Positions 55,934 through 64,000 of a DNA stretch of 64,000 bases are shown piece by piece. The DNA comes from Immersiella caudata (Eukaryota; Ascomycota; Sordariomycetes; Sordariales; Lasiosphaeriaceae): assembly GCA_030512335.1 (NCBI GenBank), contig JAULSU010000004.1, positions 3,968,001 to 4,032,000 of the forward strand, read 5' to 3'. Both the position numbers and the translations under genes were made by a program. A model generated the notes under the pieces. It saw nothing but the letters and a program-made list of their open reading frames with translations, had not been told where the DNA came from and did no database searches. How positions within the stretch are numbered: position 1 is the first letter of the stretch; each line of letters starts with the position of its first letter.

Positions 55934-58900
55934 GGTGGTTCGATGTAGGGAGCCCCCTGTTGGCTGCTGAATTGGCGGCGCTGGAGTAAGTGAGAACGAG
56001 ATGAATGTCAAGTTGGGACGGTCAGGATTGGGATTGTAATGATGTATGCTTGAAGCCACCAAGATGGTACCAAGATGGAGGTCTGTCGTTGGACCGGAGA
56101 CGTATATATAGGAAAACAGTACCGGTTTTGGCACGGTACCTGCAAGACAAAGAAAAGAGACGAACCCAGATGACGGGTTCACCAGGGAAAGGCGGTGCTA
56201 GTGTCACCACAAAACGCTAAGAATAAATATACCTTGGGGCTTTCAAAAGGTACCTGCCAGGTTAATGGGGAATGGGAGGGACGGTCGGTAGTCTGTTGTG
56301 TAGTGGGCTCATGACCCCATTTGGCGGAGCACCCGTGCCTCGATGGCGGATGGTTAGCCAATTCGAGGGGAGTCGACGTTCTGGAAACCCGACGGCAGCC
56401 AGCTTGGCTCAGGTTGTCGTGCTGTGCTGTGGCGGCCTCGAAACGAACCCACAGGACAGGGCCGGCCGTTCCCGTCTGAGACAGCACCTGGCATCCACAT
56501 TCCCTGGACGAATGGCGCCTCCACACGCCCCCCGGAAATGCTATTGACCGTCGACAAGGCCGCGACAACAAAAGCGCATCAGCGGTCAGAGGGGCGTCTG
56601 CGTACCGGTGTAGCGTAAAAACGCGAAGCAGCTGCAGCGATGCGACAGCCCGAGGCGAAAGCAAACGAAATCTTTTTGTCATGGAATGCAGCGGGCGCCG
56701 CCTCATCCTGGAGCAAGAGTGGGAGTTGGAGATGCAAGGGACAAATCACGAGGAAGAGCAGCCAGCGCGCCCCACGCCCTGGCTAAACTGGCGGCAGCTA
56801 GTGCGTGCTCGTGCAGGTGTGGTGTTCTTGACGCATCGCGCCTCTGCGCCAGAACACAATGCCACTCTCGACGGCAGGGGGGACCGGTACGCTTGCGGCC
56901 ACCGATGTCTGAATCCGCTAAGTTGAACTCGATGGAATTTGTGACGAGAAGTCGAGCCCGAATCTCGCCAGGCAATAGGAGGATTCGGAGCGAAGAGCTT
57001 GTGCCGCGTGCGCTGTCCAGTGACCTTGCTTCTTAGTAATTGCGCGGTCGGATTGGAAGCAACAAGGGGGTGTATCCAGGGGGAGTCGTGCTGCTCGTCA
57101 TGATGGCGTGTTGCGGCCGCCCTTTTCTTGCTTCCTTTCGCCGAGCTCACCGATGATGGGGTTGGGCGACGGATCCGGCAGCTTCCCGGGGTAACTGCAA
57201 CCCGGACGTTCCTACCTCATATGTAACGGTCGGGCTACCTCGTGCGCGCTACGCACGCAGTGGGCAACGCGACACGGGCAGCAGAGGTCGGCTCACGAAA
57301 AAGAAAAAAAAAGCGTCACAGACCCGGCCCGGGTGGTAAAGAAGCTGGGGTTGGTGAGAGGGTGTGAAGTCGCTGTCAGGCACGCGCCTGCCACGGAGCA
57401 GCAAGCCACTGTCGACCAGCGTGTGTGGGGACGAAGGACCCCTCCATTGTGATCTCGTCCTGACTGTAACCACCCTCCGGGCTGGCGGTACCCCAGGGAC
57501 CGGGACAATCCGCCTATCTAGCCCCCCGCCGTCACAGCTCTGCTTGTTGCATCCTACTTCCCCAGAGAGTACTCATCCAGCCTACCAGACGGGTCTGCCG
57601 GCAGAGAGATGCCAACCTCGCTGTAATCATATGCAGGTTTTTAGCCATGGCGAATTCTTGACACCATGAAACAAACAAAGCTGGCAATCCCTTTCGTCGG
57701 CTTCCCTGCTCCCCGCCATCCCCTGCGTGCGCGCCAGAATGCCAGCAAGGCAATCCGGGAGGAACAACCGACAACAGGCTCGGCCCACATGAAGCGTGTC
57801 CTTGTACTCTGGAGTAGACAGATAAGAGTTAGGCTGCTAGATAAGTATCCTGAGGCTCATCGGGTGGTCCAAGTATCACAGCTTGCCCTGGGCTGAGCCG
57901 TTGGTTGGTGTTGAGAGACGCTCCGCAGACTCTGTTCTGGTGGAGGCCAAATCATCGACGTCATTCGCAGCACAGAAAGGTGAAAAAAAACCTTGGGGAT
58001 GCCCCTCACCTCGCGAATCGACTTCCAGTTGGCCAAGGCAGGCTAAACTCTTAAAGGGCAGGTGGTCCTTGCGCCCCTCTGCCCCACCTCGAATCTGGCC
58101 CGGAATCGAGAAACGAGGCCGATGTCACCGATTCCCCCACGCTCTTGGCAGAAACAGCCCCGGATCCGACTGCAGCGACCGCCAAAAGCAGCCCGCTGCA
58201 TCGAGCTCTCCATGCCAGCGGACGCGCAGTCAGAAAGCATGCAACTCGGGAGTTTGCGGGGAAATGTGCTACGCGCCCTCAGCGCCCTATCCCAGGAGCA
58301 TTGTTGCGATGGACGGGTTTCCTTGAACGACATTCTTCATCAGCTCGACAGGCCACGCCAGGGATCGCTGCTTCGCCTGCTTTTTGCGGTTGGAAAGTCC
58401 GCTATCTGTGCCAAGGCAGACCATCCGCAGCAGCAGCTCGACGTCCATTCCGCTTAGCAGAATAAAGGCAATACGAAAAGATAATCACCGTCGCAGAGCA
58501 CACAAGAGTCGGAATTCGATGCTGTGGAAGTGGAATTTGCAGGGATTCCCCTTCCAGAAGCCAGCGCCTTGTGCGCCAGGGCGTCTGGATGCCCTGAACG
58601 CCACGGCTAGTGTTCCCACCAGGTGCCGTGGGGGGGGAGGAGCCGTTCATCACCTCCAGCCTTCCCACGCCGCTACCTGAGGCTCTCGGACGGTCTATGG
58701 ACACTCGGTTCGTTTATCGCAATTTGCCGTCCCGTCAGCTGATCGTGAATGCAGAAGGCGAAGACAGCACACATCTCGATGGCAACACCCCCTGGTCGTG
58801 TTAAAAACCCCCTAAGATCATGTGGGCGGACTGTCGGTGAGTGCCTCGACGTGTCGTTGACCGCGGCAGACCCCTTGCAAGTAAGGGAGGATCTTCTCGC

Positions 58901-59743
58901 TCAGCTGACTGCCTCCGATCCGATGTCTCCTGAGTTCCGCCCATCGGAGCGGCAGGCCATCCCTTTCCGGGCCTCACCGACCCCGATGGCCCCTCAGCCC
59001 CCCCGTGCCCACTACACAGGATGGGTTCCGCATTGGTTGGGTCTGTCCCTTACCCGAATTGCCTGCCGGGTCGGAAACCCACCTCCGCTCCACCTCGCCA
59101 GCGATCAGTTTCTCGTATGTGCCTGATGCTGCTCTCAGCTGGATACGACGCCGAGCATTGTTGGACAGGCAAGGCCCAATTAACTGCTCAAGGGCTAGGG
59201 GAGTGGTAGCCGACCCTAGAGAAGACTAATGACGCACACATGATGACAAGTTGCCCCTGAACTTGGCTGTTGAGTAACCTTTGGTGGTCAAGTTCGAGCC
59301 AGTCGGGTAAATCTATCAATCCAGGTCAGCTGACAGCGCGACGAGACACGGTAGGAATCTCGACACGGAGGGCTCGCGTTCAAGATCGAAATTTGAACGT
59401 CATGCCACGTAAGTGCGCCGAGGTGCTGAAGAGCCGAACACGTCGTATGTACACAATGTGCGAGACGGGCGCCTTCTGAATGGCTACCTTCGGGCATGGC
59501 TCGGATTTCGGTTATCCCGAGCGACGTGACATGCAGTAAAGCGTCTCCTTACTCAGCCCCTTTACTTCACAAGACAACGAGTTGAACAACACTCATGCTT
59601 CTTAATGCCACTCTTAGTTTACAAGACAATACAGATATAAATGGATTGCTATTACTAGGAGTCCATCCAGCCACGATCTCCGTGACTTGCTCGGCCGAAA
59701 TGCTTGAGTCGGAAGTATTGTACCAGATCTCGTCCGTAGAATC
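55934..59743. other. Gene-poor region, 3.8 kb, between EGT1 and the GFA-domain gene
   Basis: Divergent spacer holding the EGT1 promoter at its left and the GFA gene promoter at its right. Several frames of 90-175 codons exist on both strands, but they are Arg/Pro/Ser/Gly-rich with no domain and no plausible splice extension. No tRNA, terminal repeat or transposase remnant was recognised. Confidence 0.5.
56103..56110 (-). promoter_or_regulatory. TATA-like box upstream of EGT1
   Basis: TATATATA, 170 bp before the EGT1 ATG at 55933 and on the right side for minus-strand transcription. It stands out in a GC-rich spacer. Function is inferred from position only. Confidence 0.4.
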
Positions 59744-60847
59744 ATGTCGGCCACCGAAAATCTCAAAACGTATCGAGGTAACTGCCACTGCGGCGGCTAC
59801 ATCTTCGAAGTCAAGACACATGAGATCAAGACAGCCGTCGGGTGCAACTGTAGCAGCTGCTCCAAAAAGGCGTATCTGTGGTTGTTTCTCCCCGAAGGCT
59901 CCGTCAGTGTCGTTAAAGATGATGGGCTTCTTACCGAGTTTGTCTGCGGCCCGCACAAATCCACTCACAGGGTAACGCCTCCAAGTAACGCTATCGGACG
60001 CAACGAATATTGACCTTTGTTAGTTCTGTAGCCGTTGTGGTACCTCCGTCTTCGCAACGAACCCGTCCTACCGACCCGGAACTGCCGTCAACGTAGGTCA
60101 CACACGCTATCAAACAAGTCGGAGTAAAAGCAAACCTGACACTGAGATGCAGGCCCGTACCCTCCAGAGTCTGGAAATCTGGAACTTAACCACACCCGTG
60201 TACGCCCCTAAACCTTCACCCCCTGCCCAGAGATATCCCCTAACCCTTCCCAGCCACGACGGCGCAAAGATCAACCCCCAATGGGCTCCCCCCGTTTACT
60301 CCGGCCCCGAACCCACCCTGGATGACAGCAGCAAAGCAGACACCGCTATTGAATATCACGGCAGCTGCCGTTGCGGCGCTGTTCAAGCCGCCGTTAGACT
60401 CGCTCACCCACTTGACGAAACGTATCCTGATCCCATCCTTGAATGCAACTGCAGTATCTGCCAACGTGTACGCCTCTCCCCTTCCCATAACACCTATTGG
60501 CCTAAATCCGCTGAGCTTACATGTTATAGGGTGGTTACATCTGGATCTACCCCAAGAAAGAACAAATCGCGATCCACGGGGTTGATAGCCTGACGGGGTA
60601 TACGTTTGGGAACAAGGTGTGGAAGAAGATGTTTTGTAAGATTTGCGGTGTGCATATCGTGAGTGAGTTGAATGTGAGTGGAGGGGAGTTTGAGAAGCTG
60701 CCGGACGAGGTGAGAAGGTATAATGAGCCGAAGTTGCCGTACCGGGCGGTGAATGTCAGGATGATTAATGGGGTTGATGCATTGGGGCTGAAGACGGAGA
60801 AGGAGGATGGGTGGGATTATTTGAAGCCGGATTATGTCGATCCATAG
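59744..60847 (+). CDS. Tandem GFA (glutathione-dependent formaldehyde-activating/CENP-V) domain protein
   Basis: Four exons (59744-59971, 60024-60092, 60153-60467, 60530-60847) give 309 residues. Two complete zinc-binding GFA folds are seen. Domain 1 (about 1-130) has YRGNCHCGGYIFEV, GCNCSSCSKKAYLW and FCSRCGTSVFA. Domain 2 (about 155-300) has YHGSCRCGAVQAAV, CNCSICQRGGYIWIYPK and MFCKICGVHI. All CxC, CxxC and later CxxC cysteines of both zinc sites are present. The intron 3 donor (GTACGC at 60468) was chosen because it restores the GGYIWIYPK frame. The frame read straight through is wrong. GFA was first linked to formaldehyde-glutathione adduct formation, but many fungal members have no proven reaction, so only a thiol/glutathione-related role is suggested. 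Confidence 0.9.
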
Positions 60848-61142
60848 GGAGGTTTGAGGGTTTCTTGGTTTGAGGAATTTTGGAGGCGAATTGCTGTTTT
60901 GGAATGCTGATGGGGAGCATTTGCCTGTGGAACTGGTGTAGATGGAGTTCAGGCACGAGTTGATTGAGGTTGGTTGAGGTTTGGGTTCCTGTAACAGAAG
61001 ATAATTTTTTTCCTCCCTGGGCTCCGTAGGTCAACTAGTATAATACCCGAGTCTTATCAGCTGAGACGTAGCCAGGGCCTTTCCCTGTGAGCTCTGCCCC
61101 TTGCATCTGAGACGCGATTCGTCTGCGCCCTCAAATCCCAAC

Positions 61143-62111
61143 TTACACCAACTCGCCCCTCCACGGAATTGAGTCCTGCGCCCCTTTTCTCTGAACGGTC
61201 TTCGCTGCCGCGCGGTTTGCCTTCCTCACCGCACCGTCAATGTCAAACTGTTCCCCCTTCTCCGTTCCTACCACCTCCAATGCGTACTGCCCGGCGAAAG
61301 TGTCTCCCGCGGCCGTCGTATCCACCACCTTCGCCTTCTCAGCGGGCAACAACCCTTTCCTCCCATCAGCGCTCAGATAATACACTCCGCGCCCCCCCAA
61401 AGTGATAATCACATTCACCGCCCCCTTTTCCACGAAACCTCTCGCGACACGCTCACAGCCCGCCTCATCATCCAACACCTCCACCGCTACTCCCCCCAAC
61501 AGCGCCGCCTCGGTCTCATTCACCAATAAATGCCCCAGCCCCTTCAACCAGCCCTCCGGCAGAAGCTGCGCTGGCGCCGGATTAAACAACACCTCTACCC
61601 CCTTCGTTCTAGCTCCCTCCAGCGCTGCCAGCACCGTCCCCACGGGAACCTCCAACTGCATAATCAGCAGATCCGTCTTCTCCAATACGCCATCCAGCCC
61701 TACGCCCTCCTCCGTCACCTCGTGATTTGCCTCTCCGCTCAGCACAATCCGATTCTCCCCCGTCGGCTCGTCCACCACGATAATCGCAATCCCCGTCTTC
61801 TCCCCCTCTCTCACCTTCACACCCTCCACATCGACACCGTGCTTCTTGAGATTCTCCCTCAAAAGAGAGCCGTAAGAATCCGATCCCACCGCGCCTACCA
61901 TGGAGACGGAGGCAGAGGGGGAAGCGTTAGAGGGGGGCGCGGAGCGGGAGAGCTTGGCGCAGGCAACGGCTTGGTTGGCGCCCTTGCCGCCAGGGGAGAC
62001 ATTGAAGGAGGAGGCGGTGAGAGTTTCGCCGGGCAGTGGGTGGTGAGGGACGCGGGCGACGAGGTCGATGTTGAGTGAGCCGAGAATGGTGATGCGGGGT
62101 GGGGAGGCCAT
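61143..62111 (-). CDS. RBK1: Ribokinase (PfkB family)
   Basis: Single exon of 322 residues from MASPPRITILGSLNIDLVAR. PfkB family hallmarks are the substrate-side GSLNIDL, the first signature FNVSPGGKGANQAVACAKL with its di-glycine switch, and MVGAVGSDSYG. NPAPAQLLPEGW and LLVNETEAALL follow, and the catalytic/anion-hole motif VVDTTAAGDTFAGQYA with its general-base Asp. The AAGD form is normal in ribokinases. The enzyme phosphorylates D-ribose to ribose 5-phosphate with ATP in the cytosol, feeding the pentose phosphate pathway and nucleotide salvage. The open frame continues upstream to 62309, but that part is low-complexity and contains a TATA-like site, so the ATG at 62111 is preferred. Confidence 0.94.
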   Translation of the reverse strand: MASPPRITILGSLNIDLVARVPHHPLPGETLTASSFNVSPGGKGANQAVACAKLSRSAPPSNASPSASVSMVGAVGSDSYGSLLRENLKKHGVDVEGVKVREGEKTGIAIIVVDEPTGENRIVLSGEANHEVTEEGVGLDGVLEKTDLLIMQLEVPVGTVLAALEGARTKGVEVLFNPAPAQLLPEGWLKGLGHLLVNETEAALLGGVAVEVLDDEAGCERVARGFVEKGAVNVIITLGGRGVYYLSADGRKGLLPAEKAKVVDTTAAGDTFAGQYALEVVGTEKGEQFDIDGAVRKANRAAAKTVQRKGAQDSIPWRGELV

Positions 62112-62995
62112 CTCGGCGGTTTTTTTCCTTGGTGTGGGTGGGTGTGTTGGGTAGATTTTTGGTTGTTTTGCCAGAATAGTATGGTATATAGGTGTAGTTC
62201 TCTTGCTGGGGGTTGCGGTAACAGTAGGTGAATTAGTGAAGTTGAAATTATGGTTGCAGTCAGGTACCAGATGGGCGAGGTAACGGCGAGGAGCAAGCGT
62301 GTCAATCAATCCCCGTACTTTCTGCTGCCACTTGGACTTGGCTGCTGTGGATTCAATTGCGGATCTGGCCGTTGATTTTCAGTCCGACCTTCCAGGTTGT
62401 ATTGCCTGATGTTTGGTTGGTCTCGTGAGCCCCCATGGCATGATCCAACCCGCTGCGGGGCCAGATGGTGTGGACTGCCGAGAGTAACCGCGTCCCCATG
62501 GAGAACGGGCCAGGTATGTAATCACCCCACAGCCCCTATTTCTCCCTTGCTGTGTTTACTTAACCGGCCTCATCTAATTTCTACCTCTCTTCACAACAAG
62601 AGAAGTCCGCCCAGTGCACCTGATGGAGCAAAGCCCTGCATTGTCATACCAGGATGAATATAAAAAAGGTTGGAAACAGAATGCAACCCGTAGTCTCATT
62701 CGATTTCCAGGCACTCGCAACACTTGCATTGTGCCTATCACACCATTTAGAATAAGAAATACAGGCCATACCCCGGCGTCCGGCCGGTAGGCAAAGAGCT
62801 TCTTCTCAAGATCTTTCGCAATAAGTCAAGTCGCCGACTCCTGCTGTCTCGCAATGCAATCCCAGTGGTATCAACCCGCTAAAAACAAGCCTATCAAACG
62901 CCATCTCCTGAAATCCAGTCCTACACCTGGACCATAGTCGTTTGACAAGTCCTGTGTCCCTTATAAAGTTCAAAGTAAACAAACATTTGCTATCC
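62112..62995. other. Intergenic between ribokinase and zinc-finger gene
   Basis: Both flanking genes are on the minus strand, so this holds the ribokinase promoter (with a TATA-like site at 62185) and the 3' end of the zinc-finger gene. No gene seen. Confidence 0.55.
62185..62190 (-). promoter_or_regulatory. TATA-like box upstream of ribokinase
   Basis: TATATA reads on the minus strand within CCTATATACCAT, 74 bp before the ribokinase ATG. It is inside the upstream open frame and argues against coding use of that stretch. Confidence 0.4.
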
Positions 62996-64000
62996 CTACT
63001 CCTCTACATCTACCTTCTTTCGCTTACTAGGTCGTCGAGAGGTTGTGGCCTCTTCTCCGTCCACCCAGTGGTTCTTTTCGATCTGGTGCTGCCGCAAATT
63101 GTCGGGGCGGTTCTTGTACTGGCTCGAACAACCTGGGTACGGGCACTTGTAGATCTTCGGAGGTGCGGTGCTGTGCTGGAGTTTCCGATGCTTGGCCATG
63201 CTACCCTTGAACCACTGCGGGTCGCCCTTGGGTCGGTAACCGCAAATATCGCAGCAGGCGTCGGCCTCCACTTTCTGGCCAGGTTGGTCCAAAGACTCGC
63301 CGCGTATTGATCCTAGGTCCAGATGTTCATCCGCTCCTGCTGGGCTCACTGAAGGGCTTGTGGGAATCCTCAATGTGTTGGCTGTCTCACAGACAGTGGA
63401 TGGACTGACAAGATTGAGCTGGCAATCGAGAGTCGAGCCAGTGAGACCCTCAAAGAATGCATCGAAATCCTCGTGTTCGTCAAAACTGGCCCCACTGGCC
63501 GGTTTGTCGAATTCGGGAATGAGCCGTTCTATAAGCGAAATACCAGCCTGGTGGTACGTATTGCGTCGAGAAGTCCCTGTGTCGTGGTGTTGGTACATCC
63601 TATCACACATGTCTCTAACCCTTGGAGTGTAATCGTCGAAAAATTTCACAGCTGACAGGAAATCCTATACTTTTATTTAGCGTGGGCGCAATTTGAAGGG
63701 GGCTTTGTCTCATACCTTGCCTGCCGAGAGCATCTCAATTTCTGCCCTTCGAACACTTGAGATAATGCCGTCGTTGACCCGTTGGGAGACCTCTCTGAGC
63801 TTTCCGATCAGGTCGCCCGCCTCTTCATACCCTCTGGCGAGCGTATCTAGTATGTGCCGCATGTTTTCAGCGAAGGCGAGATTGACCGGGGGTGCAACAT
63901 GAAGGCTCAAGTGGTGTTTCGCGTAAAGCTCTGAGGTCTGAACCTCCAAGGAGGATGGAGCAGCTCCCATAACCAGCGACATCTCCAGTTCTGCAGCAAA
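62996..64000 (-). CDS. C2H2 zinc-finger protein, partial (N-terminus beyond right edge)
   Basis: Two exons are visible: 64000-63716 (open to the edge) and 63664-62996, joined through a GT-AG intron whose acceptor (GTATAG at 63665) keeps the frame as SAGK-DFLSAVKFFDDYTPRV. About 317 residues are seen. The visible N-terminal part is helical (NLAFAENMRHILDTLARGYE, then EEAGDLIGKLREVSQRVNDG). It is followed by an acidic linker and two C2H2-type fingers near the C-terminus. One is CDICGYRPKGDPQWFKGSMA with its histidines in KHRKLQH. The other is YKCPYPGCSSQYKNRPDNL with RQHQIEKNH. The end is basic (RRPSKRKKVDVEE) and may be a nuclear localisation signal. A DNA-binding or chromatin role is inferred. 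The layout is common among uncharacterised fungal zinc-finger proteins. An ATG at 63982 could be the start, but the frame stays open upstream of it. Confidence 0.75.

Noticed and set aside
56179..59125. Several 90-175-codon frames in the EGT1-GFA spacer
   Set aside because: None shows a domain or a plausible splice extension, and composition is that of random GC-rich sequence.
59290..59310. AGTTCGAGCC, resembling a tRNA B box
   Set aside because: No A box at the right distance and no acceptor or anticodon stem could be folded around it. Similar single boxes near 7330 and 27975 failed the same test.
60468..60535. Reading the second GFA domain in the frame GWLHLDLPQERTNRDPRG
   Set aside because: That frame soon stops and lacks the family block. 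The donor at 60468 with acceptor at 60529 restores GGYIWIYPK and the last zinc cysteines.
62112..62309. 66-codon upstream extension of ribokinase
   Set aside because: Low-complexity Thr/Pro/His/Asn sequence overlapping a TATA-like site. Ribokinases start close to the GSLNIDL block.
1..64000. CRISPR arrays, bacterial operons, phage or virus genes
   Set aside because: No spaced direct repeats of that kind and no such proteins. Spliced genes and family content are fungal nuclear.

Overview
The window is nuclear DNA of a filamentous ascomycete (Pezizomycotina, most likely Sordariomycetes). The evidence is GC-rich sequence, short 50-90 nt introns with fungal GTAAGT/GTATGT donors and CTAAC-like branch points, genes on both strands, a head-to-head pair of myosin-motor-like chitin synthases, and a fused Egt1 ergothioneine enzyme. 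The species is not identifiable from reading alone. All gene models were spliced by hand from frame continuity, splice consensus and family motifs. No search or alignment tool was run.

Layout, left to right: an edge-truncated minus-strand reading frame (1-132); an MSB2-type signalling mucin (minus, 1443-3473); about 7.9 kb with no supportable gene; an FKBP12-type prolyl isomerase in six small exons (11378-12014); the ubiquitin E1 UBA1 (13054-16391); an ECM4-type glutathionyl-hydroquinone reductase (17070-18491); class V (minus, 19180-24930) and class VII (plus, 28321-33824) chitin synthases diverging from a 3.4 kb spacer; a mitochondrial PDK/BCKDK kinase (minus, 34495-35968); a 73-residue proteinase B inhibitor (minus, 36382-36805); the ribosome-biogenesis GTPase BMS1 (37936-41678); a MITE-like element (41870-42195); an HLTF/Rad5-type SNF2-RING helicase (42561-45822); a PflX-like radical SAM protein (46356-47694); an unrecognised coiled-coil/acidic protein (48046-49284); a NECAP endocytic adaptor (minus, 49495-50343) diverging from eIF2B-alpha (50765-51887); EGT1 with eleven exons (minus, 52437-55933); a 3.8 kb spacer; a tandem-GFA-domain protein (59744-60847); ribokinase (minus, 61143-62111); and a C2H2 zinc-finger gene cut by the right edge (minus, 62996-64000).

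Most genes are housekeeping and unrelated to each other. A cell-wall theme recurs: the MSB2 sensor feeds MAPK pathways, and the class V/VII synthases build polarized wall chitin. ECM4 was named from a yeast cell-wall phenotype. The hydroquinone reductase, EGT1 and the GFA protein all concern thiol or redox chemistry.

The least explained structures are the 326-bp element with 47-bp terminal inverted repeats and an 8-bp flanking duplication (41862-42203), the gene desert upstream of MSB2, two GC-AG introns, the exon-intron layout of EGT1 (a 14-nt micro-exon between two introns with the same 13-nt start, and a 336-nt intron at the domain-fusion point), a hairpin inside a helicase intron, and a perfect GATA-containing palindrome upstream of BMS1.
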